Shown one piece after another: positions 32,551-41,263 of a stretch of 45,424 bases of DNA (position 1 is the stretch's first letter; the number at the start of each line of letters is the position of its first letter). Under the pieces are notes generated by a model. That model was not told where the DNA came from. It ran no database searches and saw only the letters and a program-made list of their open reading frames with translations. The translations under genes were made by a program, and so were the position numbers. This stretch comes from CAYNGH01 sp964396845 (GTDB lineage: Bacteria > Vulcanimicrobiota > JAJTBE01 > CAYNGH01), in assembly GCA_964396845.1 (NCBI GenBank), contig CAYNGH010000009.1, positions 1-45,424 on the forward strand. The letters are read 5' to 3'.

Positions 32551-33337
32551 TACATACCTGCCCCACGAGAAAAAATTAAAAGAACTGTTACGGGGCCGAG
32601 TTTTTATTTCCCGGATCCATATCATGGATCAGGTGGACTCTACCAATGAATATGCAGAAAAGTCCGCAGGTGAAGGATCCAACCATGGCCAACTGATTAT
32701 TGCAACAACTCAGCTTCAGGGCCAGGGCCGGTTTCAACGGCAGTGGCATTCACCCCGGGGCGGGTTGTGGTGGAGCCTGGTGCTTCATCCTCCGGTGGCA
32801 GATCCCAGTGCCCTGACGGTGATATTCGGCGCCAGCACTGCCCGGGCCCTGGGAGAAATTCTCCCGGTGAAGCCGTCATTCAAATGGCCCAATGACATAT
32901 ACATCGGGAATCGAAAATTAGGGGGGATCCTGCTGAAAAGCCATTTTTCCGGTAGCCGGCTGGACTGGGTGATTGCAGGCATCGGCATCAACGGCAATTA
33001 CTCTTCTTCTGTTCTGGGAGAAGACCTCCCCACCCCCGCAATAACCCTTATGGAAGCTGCCGGCCGGGAGGTGGATCTGAATCAGGTTCTGGCTCATATT
33101 CTGGCGGAAATGGAAACCGATTACCTTCGTTTTGTGGATGAAGGCCCTTCCAAACTCATCAATGAGAACAAGCACAACTGCAGTACCATCGGCCAGAGGG
33201 TAAAGATTCTCCGGGATGAAGGGCCGGATCTCACCGGGACCGCCATGGACCTGGGCACTGAAGGAGGCCTGGTGATTAGAACCGCCGATAACTGGACCGT
33301 GGTGATAAACAACGCCCGTCAGTTGATATATCTGTGA
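32543..33337 (+). CDS. birA: Biotin-[acetyl-CoA-carboxylase] ligase (class I BirA)
   Basis: BirA activates biotin with ATP and attaches it to carboxylase carrier proteins. Landmarks are DSTNEYA, QGQGRFQRQWHSPRGG (biotin-binding loop; more often GRGRRGR.W.SP.GG), FKWPNDIYI, RKLGGILL and AGIGIN. The C-terminal domain (about 215-264) is the small SH3-like BPL_C fold. The DNA-binding helix-turn-helix of bifunctional BirA is absent, so it is a class I enzyme and does not repress biotin genes. The frame is open to 32522, but GGAGGG eight bases before the TTG at 32543 is the better start (264 residues). It ends the operon. Confidence 0.94.
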   Translation: MNDTYLPHEKKLKELLRGRVFISRIHIMDQVDSTNEYAEKSAGEGSNHGQLIIATTQLQGQGRFQRQWHSPRGGLWWSLVLHPPVADPSALTVIFGASTARALGEILPVKPSFKWPNDIYIGNRKLGGILLKSHFSGSRLDWVIAGIGINGNYSSSVLGEDLPTPAITLMEAAGREVDLNQVLAHILAEMETDYLRFVDEGPSKLINENKHNCSTIGQRVKILRDEGPDLTGTAMDLGTEGGLVIRTADNWTVVINNARQLIYL

Positions 33338-33341
33338 AAAT

Positions 33342-33379
33342 GCCACAGCCCGGAATGATCCGGGCCGTGGGCAGGTTTT
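33342..33379 (+). terminator. Terminator of the reductase-ogt-birA operon
   Basis: GCCCGGA (33348-33354) and TCCGGGC (33359-33365) form the core stem with a four-base loop, extended outward by CCAC/GTGG. A TTTTT run follows at 33376-33380. It starts a few bases after the birA stop. Confidence 0.75.
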
Positions 33380-33396
33380 TCCGGGAATGACCCGGA
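33380..33396 (+). terminator. Second hairpin before the convergent threonine synthase gene
   Basis: TCCGGG (33380-33385) and CCCGGA (33391-33396) flank a five-base loop; ATTTTATT follows at 33401. It probably acts as a back-up to the first terminator on the plus strand. Confidence 0.5.
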
Positions 33397-33412
33397 CTCG
33401 ATTTTATTCCAG

Positions 33413-34666
33413 CTAAAGTCCCAGTTCTTTTTTTACCGCATTCAGGGTCGGTTCAATCCTGACAGGTTCTCCGGTGACCTTCAGGGCACTTTTCACATCT
33501 TTCAAACCGCTTCCGGTGATTACCGCCACCATAGTTTCTCCGGGATCCATCAGGCCGGTTTCAAGGGCTTTTTTCACTCCCGCAAAGGCTGCAGCCCCGG
33601 CAGGCTCGGCAAAAACCCCCTCGGTGGCCCCAAGAGTCCTTATAGCTTCCAGGATCTCCTGATCCGTGACCTCCACCGGATCCCCACCGGATTCAACAAC
33701 AGTACGCACCGCCATTACCGAGTCCCGGGGCAGATCCACGGAGATGGAGTCTGCCAGGGTTGTGGCCTTCACGGTACAGGTGGGAAAGGCTTCATGGCCA
33801 CACTCCCGGTATTTACGAATGGATCGGGATATGGCATTGGATTGATCCGATTGAACCGCCATGATTTTTGGCAGACGGTCAATCCACCCCAGGGCCAGCA
33901 TGTCCCGGAATCCCTTCCCGATACCGCTGATAATGTTGCCGTCGCCAACGGGCACAAAAACCCGTTGGGGAACCTTCCAGTCCAGCTGTTCCATGATTTC
34001 ATAGGCGCAGGTTTTCTTGCCTTCCCGGGTAAAGGGGTTGTATCCCGTGTTCCGGTTGATCCATCCAAACTCCCGGGAAACCTTGAGGCAGAGGTCAAAG
34101 GCATCGTCGTATGTGCCATTCACCGCCAGGAGTTTTGCGCCGAAAATCATCAGCTGGGCCAGCTTTGCAATAGGTGCTGCGCCGGGGACAAATATTACGG
34201 CATTCATCCCCACACTGGCACAAAGACAAGCCATGGAGGATCCAGCGTTTCCCGTGGATGCCCCGGTTATGATTTCTGCTCCCAACTCCATTGCCCGCAC
34301 CAGAGCAACAGAACTGGCCCGATCCTTGAAGCTGGCGCTGGGGTTTCGCCCCTCGTCCTTGATGTAAAGACTGGAGATCCCCAGATCCGGCCCTGCTTTT
34401 CTGGATTTATACAGGGGGGTCCAGCCTATCTGGAGAGGCGGGGCCAGGTCTGCTGATTTTATAGGAAGGAGGGGAGTATATCGCCACACTGAGTAGTCGG
34501 GATTGTTCTTGAGGCTTCTGGGGGAAATCCGCTCCCGGATCCTGTGGTAATCATAGACAACTTCCAGATTCTCCCCGGTATCATCGCAGACATATTTAAT
34601 ATTCCCAGGGTCAAAGTCATACTTTTTCCTGCCTGCCACTGATTCATAGCCGATTATGTGATCCAT
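33413..34666 (-). CDS. thrC: Threonine synthase
   Basis: A PLP enzyme that turns O-phosphohomoserine into threonine. The PLP lysine is Lys114 in NPSASFKDRA, the phosphate loop is GASTGNAGSS (about 134-143), and a late TEGVFAEPAGAA is typical. The N-terminus has YVCDDTGENLEVVYDY, a remnant of the zinc-ribbon-like start of class II/archaeal-type threonine synthases, with only one Cys left. 417 residues is normal. A cystathionine beta-synthase or threonine dehydratase assignment is less likely because of the N-terminal extension and the AEPAGA motif. No T-box is seen in the 120 bases upstream; AGGAG lies 11 bases before the ATG. Confidence 0.9.
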   Translation of the reverse strand: MDHIIGYESVAGRKKYDFDPGNIKYVCDDTGENLEVVYDYHRIRERISPRSLKNNPDYSVWRYTPLLPIKSADLAPPLQIGWTPLYKSRKAGPDLGISSLYIKDEGRNPSASFKDRASSVALVRAMELGAEIITGASTGNAGSSMACLCASVGMNAVIFVPGAAPIAKLAQLMIFGAKLLAVNGTYDDAFDLCLKVSREFGWINRNTGYNPFTREGKKTCAYEIMEQLDWKVPQRVFVPVGDGNIISGIGKGFRDMLALGWIDRLPKIMAVQSDQSNAISRSIRKYRECGHEAFPTCTVKATTLADSISVDLPRDSVMAVRTVVESGGDPVEVTDQEILEAIRTLGATEGVFAEPAGAAAFAGVKKALETGLMDPGETMVAVITGSGLKDVKSALKVTGEPVRIEPTLNAVKKELGL

Positions 34667-34786
34667 ACCGCGTTACGCTCCTGTCTTGAAATAATACTTG
34701 TCAGTTTTGTCTGAAAAAATTATTACTTATACCACTACCGTATTTGTATTGGTTCTGTTGGCTGTTCTGTGTCAAAAAAAAAGAAA

Positions 34787-36415
34787 TTATCCCGCTGGAT
34801 CGTCCCTGCTTGTGATTTCCAGCTCCAGAACTTCTTTTCCCCGCTTCAGCCCAGGGATCCTGACCTGATTGCGTCCATCTCGCTTGGCCCGATAGAGCTG
34901 AATATCAGCCTGCTCAACCAGGGACAGATAATCATCGCCGTCGCCGGGAAATGAAGCAATCCCTCCGCTGATGGTGACACTGATGGTATTGTTGAAGAAC
35001 TTGCTTTTTTCCACCTTGCGCCGAAGGCGTTCCGCCATCACCAATGCCCCGTCCCCGGAAGTATCCGGCAGGAGCATTATGAACTCCTCACCGCCGTAAC
35101 GGGCTACCATGTCGATATCCTGCCGGAGGCCGTCCCGCAGGATCCGGGCCAGCTCCGAGAGGACTGCATCCCCTGCCAGATGGCCGTATGTGTCGTTTAT
35201 CTCCTTGAAATGATCAATATCCCACATAATGATACTCAGGATCTTGTTGTAACGCCGGGCCCGTTTGATCTCCTCACAGCACCGCTGACGGAAGTAACGC
35301 CCCAGATAAACCCTGGTCAGTCCGTCAAGAATGGCCATTTCATAAAGATGTGCATTGGATATGGAACTGGCAGCCATGGGAGCAACAGTGGAAAGAAAAT
35401 CCACATCCCTGGGCTGATAACTGTCCCCTACATATTTTTTTCCCAGGGCAATGAAACCCACCAACTTGTAATTAAATATCATAGGCACTGCCGCGGCCAC
35501 ATCTAATTCCTTAAAAATCCAGGTCGCATCAGGGAATGCTTCTTTAAACCGAGGATCGTCAAAGCTGAATACAACCCTGGATTCGAAGTTTATCCCCAGC
35601 AGCCATTCGGGGTTTTTCTCCCCCAGGGACAGCTCCACCGGGGAAGCTTCCCGGGAGGGATCAAGGTAATGGGTGGCCCGCAAGTGCATCTTCTCTTCGT
35701 TCTCATCGGTGAGGTATATAAGAACGTGGGTTACATGGAGAATCTCCACCAGCATATCGGCGACTATGTGAGTGATATGCTCAATGTCCATAGTGGAAGA
35801 AAGGGATTTGGACACCTGATAGACGGTATAAAGATGAAACTCCCGGTCATCCAACTGCCGTGTTCGCTGTTCCAGTTTGCCCAGAGCCAGACGATAGCGG
35901 TAAAGCAACCCCACCAGAGATGCAAAGGTCGCAACAAAATCCTTTTCCTCATCGGTGAAGGCAGGTCTTCCCGGCATGGAAAACAACATCAGGATTCCCG
36001 TCCTGCCAGTGCCGGTATTGACCGGCAAAGCCATCATGGAAGAAAAATCCATCTTCCGGGACAACTCTTCCATCAGGACATAGCCTTCAAAGGGAGCCTG
36101 AATCATCAAAGCCCGATTGTCCCTGAGGACTTCCCCGGCGACACCTTCCCGGCTGTTGTAATAACAGGCAGAAAGCAAGTCCCGGTTTGAACCGGCAATG
36201 AGCCTCGGCATCAGGTGGCCGGCCCGGTCGGGGGCCAGCAGGCACAGGGACTGTCCTTCCATCTCTTCGAGAAAATCCCGGGCCAGCTCCTCCACATTCA
36301 ATCCCTTTTCACCAGGCTGGTTGATTCGACGGAACATCCTGGCCAGCAGGGGATGAACCGGAATCCTGGCGCCCGGCGTCAGAGATGTGATTGTAACATC
36401 CTTGTCCATATCCAT
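34787..36415 (-). CDS. Diguanylate cyclase with two GAF domains
   Basis: GGDEF enzymes make cyclic di-GMP from two GTP. The order is GAF domain 1 (about 20-172), short coiled coil (174-192), GAF domain 2 (about 205-355), GGDEF domain (about 360-530) with DIDHFKEINDTYGH (399-412) and the active site RYGGEEFI (439-446). The inhibitory RxxD site five residues before GGEEF is not canonical: the Asp is there (Asp435) but Gln replaces Arg, so feedback inhibition may be weak. No membrane helix. It starts two bases after the Ppx/GppA stop and ends a three-gene signalling cassette. The ribosome site is poor, so translation is probably coupled. Confidence 0.92.
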   Translation of the reverse strand: MDMDKDVTITSLTPGARIPVHPLLARMFRRINQPGEKGLNVEELARDFLEEMEGQSLCLLAPDRAGHLMPRLIAGSNRDLLSACYYNSREGVAGEVLRDNRALMIQAPFEGYVLMEELSRKMDFSSMMALPVNTGTGRTGILMLFSMPGRPAFTDEEKDFVATFASLVGLLYRYRLALGKLEQRTRQLDDREFHLYTVYQVSKSLSSTMDIEHITHIVADMLVEILHVTHVLIYLTDENEEKMHLRATHYLDPSREASPVELSLGEKNPEWLLGINFESRVVFSFDDPRFKEAFPDATWIFKELDVAAAVPMIFNYKLVGFIALGKKYVGDSYQPRDVDFLSTVAPMAASSISNAHLYEMAILDGLTRVYLGRYFRQRCCEEIKRARRYNKILSIIMWDIDHFKEINDTYGHLAGDAVLSELARILRDGLRQDIDMVARYGGEEFIMLLPDTSGDGALVMAERLRRKVEKSKFFNNTISVTISGGIASFPGDGDDYLSLVEQADIQLYRAKRDGRNQVRIPGLKRGKEVLELEITSRDDPAG

Positions 36416-36417
36416 AA

Positions 36418-37374
36418 TTAATTCACTTTGGAAGCCTTTCCAAACTTTTTGAGAAAAATCCCGTGGATAAGATTCTTCATGCTGACAGTAAAACTGTCCA
36501 CATGGAAATACTTAAAAAACACCTTCAAAATCAACAGCCCGGCAATAATAACATCGGATCTGTCCGGGTCAAAGCTCATCATGGACCTGCGTCCCGGCAA
36601 ATCTGTTTTTACAAGGCGATCCATGATGATGTCAAGTTTCTTCCCGTCCAGAGAAAAGCCTTCTATCAGCCGGGGACGGTATCGATCCAGCTTAAGCCAT
36701 AGAGCTGCCGTGGCGGTGACAGTCCCCCCCACTCCGATAATATTTATACGGTCGCCTGGCACCAGAAATGTCACTTCCCTCAGGAGCCGATCCCGGAAAC
36801 GGGTGGAAGCCCGCACCAGCTGGGTATCCCTTGGGGGATCCTGAAAAAAACAGCTCTCGGTAAGACTCACTGCCCCCATGGGAATGCTCCGGGACCATAC
36901 TCCCCGGACAATTTCCGTGCTTCCGCCACCGATATCCAGCACCACCAGGTTTCGGCCTCCAGTTTCCGGGGAATCATAAAGAGCGCCATCTCTGGTTGCC
37001 CTGGCTTCCTGATCTCCTGTGAGGATTTCCACCTCCAGCCCTGTAAGTTCTTTCACCTTCACAAGGAAATCCAGAGAGTTATCGGCAGCCCGCAGGACAT
37101 GGGTTCCCACCACTGCAACCTTTTCTGCTCCCCGATCCAGAGCCAGGCGATGATATGCCTGCACTGTGGCCGCGGTCCGCCACATGGATTCCGGGTCGAG
37201 GCTCCCACTGTCTTCCAGCCCTTTTCCCAGACGAGTTATTCGCCTTTGATAACACAGGGTGGAAAGCCCTCCCCCGTCTTCCCGGCGGGCCACCAGCAGT
37301 TTGGTGGAGTTTGTCCCCACCTCGATGACCCCGGCTGTTACTTCCTGTGGAGTTGTATCAGGCTTAATAAGCAT
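36418..37374 (-). CDS. Ppx/GppA family phosphatase
   Basis: The family removes terminal phosphates from polyphosphate (Ppx) or converts pppGpp to ppGpp (GppA). Landmarks are VIEVGTNSTKLLV (16-28; the first acid is Glu instead of the more usual Asp), GTHVLRAADN, LDIGGGSTEIV, the GAVSLTE segment and GVGGTVTATAALWL. At 318 residues it has only the two-domain actin-like core, as in the short Ppx2 form. The start codon abuts the kinase stop. AGGAGG lies ten bases upstream. Whether it acts on polyphosphate or pppGpp cannot be told from the sequence. Confidence 0.9.
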   Translation of the reverse strand: MLIKPDTTPQEVTAGVIEVGTNSTKLLVARREDGGGLSTLCYQRRITRLGKGLEDSGSLDPESMWRTAATVQAYHRLALDRGAEKVAVVGTHVLRAADNSLDFLVKVKELTGLEVEILTGDQEARATRDGALYDSPETGGRNLVVLDIGGGSTEIVRGVWSRSIPMGAVSLTESCFFQDPPRDTQLVRASTRFRDRLLREVTFLVPGDRINIIGVGGTVTATAALWLKLDRYRPRLIEGFSLDGKKLDIIMDRLVKTDLPGRRSMMSFDPDRSDVIIAGLLILKVFFKYFHVDSFTVSMKNLIHGIFLKKFGKASKVN

Positions 37375-38808
37375 TTACCTGGAATACCTCCTGTAACTTC
37401 CGCTTTCTCCCGATAAGCCAAGCCCACCATGGGTGATGACCAGATCGCTCAACTGCCGTGCCCGGGACTGATCCCCCGAGAACTCAAAATCACCCTTTTT
37501 TGTGAAGACCCGATACTTGACCAGGGGAATCCCGATGCGGGATTTTTCTGTGAATATCAGGAACCCAGTAACTTCATCCCAGCTGACTGACACCTGACGG
37601 CTTGGGTTTTTAAATGTAATCCCATCCGGGGAAAGAGTGATATGAATCCGGGGCAGTCGGAAGATATACTCCGCCATTTTTCGAATGCCATAAGCTCCCG
37701 GGATCCATATTCCCAGGGCCAGCCCCATTAACATGACTGGTGAACTGACAAGCCCCGTGAGGCCCAGAAGATATGCCGCCATCATGGAAACGCCACCGGA
37801 CATCACCCCGGGATAAGTATATGCCGAGATAAAATCCATGGGGAACTCCTCCCGGCGGTTGAAGGGAATGCCTCCATAATGAGAAACCGGCAGGGCTGTC
37901 ACTTCTCCGGCTCTTTCTCCCGAGTCTTCCTGAGAAGTGTCATTCACCGGGGCTGAAGCTGATGTGACAGGCCCCCCGATAGCCGGAGCCGGGGATGCTG
38001 GAGTGTCCTTACTGGAGATTTGTTTCAGGGCCTTGCGAAACTGTTCTGCAGTCTGAAAACGGTCAGCAGGATTCAGGGCCAGGGCTTTCATTATTACGGC
38101 GGATAATTCCGGGGAGATTGCCGGGTTGATTTTGCGGGGATCTTCAAACACAAAAGGCATTAATCCGGGATCCCGACCGGTGAGGAGATGATGCAGAGTG
38201 GCTCCCAGGCTGAAGATATCGGAGCGGGCGTCGGTTTCGCTGGTGCCGTGATGTTCCGGCGATGCAAAGCCCGGAGTGCCGATTATTATGGTGTCGTGAA
38301 TTTTATTGCCGGAAAAAAGCCGGGCAATGCCAAAATCTATGATGGAAACTCTGTTGTCGATGCCCACCATAACATTGGAAGGCTTCATATCCCGGTATAT
38401 GATCCCCTGGTCATGGAGGGTCTGGAGAACATCGCATACCTGGACTGCCCAGTTGACTACCTTTCCCGGATCCAAAGATTTGTTCTTTTCAAGAATCTCT
38501 TCCAGGGTCAGCCCTTCGATATATTCCATCACCAGATAGTTACGACCCTCTTCCTGGAAGCAGTCAAAGACCCTGGGCAGGTTGGGATGCTTCATTCCCG
38601 CCAGAATCTGGGCTTCCCGGTGAAATCTTTCCAGGATGTCGGTTTTATGCTCATCGGGAAAAATATCCAGCATCTCTTTTAAAGCCCAGCGGGACTTGAG
38701 CCGTTCATCCTCCACCAGATAAACATTGCTCATTCCTCCACGGCCCAGGACGCTGATTATCCTGTATCTGTTATTTAAAACCTTGCCCAGCTCCAGCGTA
38801 TCGGTCAT
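37375..38808 (-). CDS. Hanks-type Ser/Thr protein kinase with membrane segment
   Basis: The kinase domain (about 15-265) is complete: glycine loop LGRGGMSNVYL (21-31), Lys44 in ALKEM, catalytic YRDMKPSNVM (139-148, Asp140), DFGIAR (158-163), GTPGFASPE activation/P+1 segment and DIFSLG. A Pro/Ser linker (about 266-310) leads to two hydrophobic helices (about 335-375) and a small C-terminal PH-like beta domain (about 386-460, ITLSPDGITFKNPS). No PASTA repeats, so it is not a PknB-type peptidoglycan sensor. It starts the cassette with Ppx/GppA and the diguanylate cyclase. The ribosome site before the ATG is weak. Confidence 0.93.
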   Translation of the reverse strand: MTDTLELGKVLNNRYRIISVLGRGGMSNVYLVEDERLKSRWALKEMLDIFPDEHKTDILERFHREAQILAGMKHPNLPRVFDCFQEEGRNYLVMEYIEGLTLEEILEKNKSLDPGKVVNWAVQVCDVLQTLHDQGIIYRDMKPSNVMVGIDNRVSIIDFGIARLFSGNKIHDTIIIGTPGFASPEHHGTSETDARSDIFSLGATLHHLLTGRDPGLMPFVFEDPRKINPAISPELSAVIMKALALNPADRFQTAEQFRKALKQISSKDTPASPAPAIGGPVTSASAPVNDTSQEDSGERAGEVTALPVSHYGGIPFNRREEFPMDFISAYTYPGVMSGGVSMMAAYLLGLTGLVSSPVMLMGLALGIWIPGAYGIRKMAEYIFRLPRIHITLSPDGITFKNPSRQVSVSWDEVTGFLIFTEKSRIGIPLVKYRVFTKKGDFEFSGDQSRARQLSDLVITHGGLGLSGESGSYRRYSR

Positions 38809-39147
38809 ATGGATTTATCTTTTCACCCTTTTAACGAAATATCCGGGAAAACACCATTAGAATAAGTCCGAAATTCTCCCGGGGTCATAGAATATAAAGT
38901 ACAATCGTAATGGAATAATCTTCCAAATCTCCTGGCATTTTCCTTTGATTTGAATAATTTTTCAGAAGAATCCTGCCTGCAGTCATCATTACCCGGCAAA
39001 ATGAAATCCCCCACATCTCCCACCGCCGTCAGCCCCCCGGTGGTTTTTGAGGGATTCTCCTCCTTGCAGGATAAGTGAGTCAATTAAAAGAAAATAGACC
39101 AGGACAGGGCTATTTCAACGGTTCAATACCGGTTCAGGAGGTTTCCC
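38809..39147. other. Intergenic region between the kinase and the transporter
   Basis: This is 339 bases between divergent genes. It must hold the promoters of both units, but I see no convincing -35/-10 pair on either strand. An 86-codon minus-strand frame (38823-39083) starts at TTG without a ribosome site and I do not accept it. CAGGAGG at 39135-39141 is the ribosome site of the transporter gene. Confidence 0.6.
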
Positions 39148-40680
39148 GTGGAGGGAGTATTTGGAATCTTTTTTGCAGTCAGCACCCTTAGTATTTTTAT
39201 TCTCATAGGAAAGGCTCTTCGGGTAAAGGTGAAACTGTTTCAGTTTCTATTTCTGCCTTCTTCCATCATCGCCGGTTTTGTAGCCCTGATTGTAGGCCCG
39301 GAAATTCTGGGACGATTTTCTGGAGGAGTCACCCTGATTCCCCGGTGGATGCTGGACTTCTGGGGTCAACTGCCGGGAATTCTCATCAATATTGTCTTTG
39401 CTTCACTTTTTCTGGGGGTGACCATTCCCAGTGCAAAAAGAGTCTGGAAGATTGCCGGCCCACAGCTCTGTTACGGTTCAGTGGTTGGCCTTGGCCAATA
39501 TTTCACTGCCCTCCTTATAACTCTCCTGATTCTGACTCCCCTCTTCAAAGTGCCGGCAATGTTCGCATGCATCGTAGAGATCGGTTTTTCCGGCGGTCAT
39601 GGCACTGCCGCAGCCCTGGCGGGGACCTTCAAGGATCTCGGATGGGAAGCAGGGGGAGTCCTGGGACAGATGTCCGCCACTTTCGGGATCATCGCCGCAG
39701 TGGTGGTGGGCATAGCCCTGATAAACATAGCCATCCGGCGGAATTACTGCGCATTTCTCAACGAAGAGGAAGGGATCCCCTCCTACAAGAAAATCGGTCT
39801 TATCCCTGAACCGAAACGTTTTTCCATCGCCACTGCCACCGTTGCCAGCGAGGCCATTGAACCCCTGACATTTCATTTTGCCATCATATCCATATCGATT
39901 CTCCTGGGCTGGGGAATTCTGGAAGGGAGTAAACTCCTGGCAACAAAATATATGCCGGGACTTTTCGAGGTTCTCAAGTTCATGCCCCTGTTTCCCTTTG
40001 CCATGATCGGCGGGATATTAATTCAGTTTTCATCCATGAAGCTGGACATCGATCAGTATTACGACAAAGACACCTTTGACCGACTGCTGGGGCTGGCCCT
40101 GGATGTCCTGGTAATCTCCGCCATTGCCACTATCCGGCTGGACCTGTTCCTTGACAACTTCTGGCCCTTCCTGATTATCATGCTGGTGGGAATCACATGG
40201 GTTATCTTTGCCACCATCATCCTCGCCCCGAGGATGCTCCCGGATTTCTGGTTCGAGCGGGGCATCACCGAGTTTGGAATGCAGACCGGGGTCACCGCCA
40301 TCGGCCTGATGCTTCTTCGTATTGTGGATCCCCTTTATAAAACCGGCACTGCTTCAGCCTTCGGTTTCAAACAGCTATTGTATCAGCCTTTTCTGGGAGG
40401 CGGTTTTCTGACGGTTCTTGCCCCCATCATCATCACCGTCATACTGGGGCCATGGCCGACGCTTTTCATCACCCTGGGAATGCTGGTATTTTTCATCCTG
40501 CTATCCTACTTCAACGGCTGGATAAACCTGAAGCCTCCCATTACCTTCCAGGAACAGCGAGCCTGCGGTGTCGGATCAGATCTGGGAATCACCTTTGAGG
40601 GAGATGCCTGCGCCATCGATAAAGCTGACCGACAGGCAGTAGATCCGGCGCCTCCACCGCCGGATCCCCCGGAAAAGTAA
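39148..40680 (+). CDS. GltS-type sodium/glutamate symporter family protein
   Basis: A polytopic membrane transporter with about 11-12 helices. The family re-entrant loops are visible as GFSGGHGTAAALAGTF in the first half and GMQTGVTAIGLMLLRIVDP in the second. GltS imports glutamate with sodium. At 510 residues it is about 100 longer than E. coli GltS, with an extended C-terminal cytoplasmic tail (from about 470) ending in a Pro-rich PPPPPDPPEK. The substrate may differ from glutamate. The start is GTG at 39148, six bases after CAGGAGG. Confidence 0.86.
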   Translation: MEGVFGIFFAVSTLSIFILIGKALRVKVKLFQFLFLPSSIIAGFVALIVGPEILGRFSGGVTLIPRWMLDFWGQLPGILINIVFASLFLGVTIPSAKRVWKIAGPQLCYGSVVGLGQYFTALLITLLILTPLFKVPAMFACIVEIGFSGGHGTAAALAGTFKDLGWEAGGVLGQMSATFGIIAAVVVGIALINIAIRRNYCAFLNEEEGIPSYKKIGLIPEPKRFSIATATVASEAIEPLTFHFAIISISILLGWGILEGSKLLATKYMPGLFEVLKFMPLFPFAMIGGILIQFSSMKLDIDQYYDKDTFDRLLGLALDVLVISAIATIRLDLFLDNFWPFLIIMLVGITWVIFATIILAPRMLPDFWFERGITEFGMQTGVTAIGLMLLRIVDPLYKTGTASAFGFKQLLYQPFLGGGFLTVLAPIIITVILGPWPTLFITLGMLVFFILLSYFNGWINLKPPITFQEQRACGVGSDLGITFEGDACAIDKADRQAVDPAPPPPDPPEK

Positions 40681-40838
40681 TATTAAAAAAGTATTTTTAA
40701 ATATTTTGCAAATTAAGTAAACAGGGTGTATGGATCAGGGGACTTTTTTGCTCAGCCTCTTGACAAGAAACTTTTATTTGTTATATGCTGAATATATCAA
40801 ACAAAATCCCCTGGAAAAAATAAAAAGAGGGTGATCGG
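40681..40838 (+). promoter_or_regulatory. Intergenic region with a candidate sigma-A promoter at 40760-40787
   Basis: TTGACA (40760-40765), 16 bases, TATATG (40782-40787). The -35 is perfect; the -10 matches in four of six positions. It could drive the small frame at 40839 and possibly read into perR. The AT-rich stretch at 40681-40700 after the transporter stop (TTAAAAAAG.ATTTTTAA) could form a weak hairpin. Confidence 0.5.
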
Positions 40839-41030
40839 GTGGATTTGACAAAAGTTAATCTGAATTTAATTCCAGTATGCAGGATTGCCGAGAATCATGC
40901 TCCAAAACTTGAACAGATAATAAAGCCGGAAACTGACAATATCAGGCAGTTCCGTTTTATTCCCAGGCCACATCCCCCCATCAGCAAGAGAAACATCACA
41001 AAACTGCTCCTGTCTGCAAAATCCAGGTAG
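40839..41030 (+). CDS. Possible small protein, 63 residues
   Basis: Not recognised. The frame starts at GTG, preceded by GAGGGTGA within ten bases, and lies about 50 bases after a candidate promoter. The product is basic at its C-terminus (RPHPPISKRNITKLLLSAKSR, in parts: RPHPPISK, RNITKLLL) with no signal peptide or Cys motif. Coding use is not unlike its neighbours, but with only 63 codons this is weak support. It may also be part of a long leader of the perR operon. Confidence 0.4.
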   Translation: MDLTKVNLNLIPVCRIAENHAPKLEQIIKPETDNIRQFRFIPRPHPPISKRNITKLLLSAKSR

Positions 41031-41263
41031 AAGAAAAAACCTTTCAACCCCGACAAAAAAAACTGCCCCCGGGGGACGACACTCATTCGTTTTTCGTTTT
41101 AAAAGTAAAGATTATTTTATTTCGGAGGCATCGCTTGGGCAAGAATTTTAATGAACGGCTTGAATCGGGCATTTTTACATGAATAAACTTGGAGGATTCT
41201 CCCTCTTCAGGAAGAATAAAATAATAATGATTACTGATAAATGTTCTCAAGGAGGTTCTTTTC
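41031..41263 (+). promoter_or_regulatory. Upstream region of perR with candidate PerR/Fur box at 41219-41233
   Basis: AAATAAT-A-ATGATTA (41219-41233) matches the 7-1-7 PerR box consensus TTATAAT-N-ATTATAA in ten of 14 arm positions. It lies 30 bases before the perR start, fit for autoregulation. No clear -35/-10 pair is seen. A 15-codon frame with a good ribosome site lies inside this region at 41135-41182. Confidence 0.45.
41135..41182 (+). CDS. Possible 15-residue leader peptide before perR
   Basis: TTG start six bases after CGGAGG, then codons for GKNFNERLESGIFT and a TGA. It ends 81 bases before perR. Very short frames with ribosome sites arise by chance, so this is a low-confidence call. 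No run of one amino acid suggests classic attenuation. Confidence 0.25.
   Translation: MGKNFNERLESGIFT

Noticed and set aside
38823..39083. 86-codon minus-strand frame upstream of the kinase
   Set aside because: TTG start without any ribosome binding site, no recognisable motif, and it fills a divergent promoter region.
41060..41074. CCCCCGGGGG palindrome
   Set aside because: No loop, no T-run, and no gene end nearby; likely chance in a GC-rich spot.
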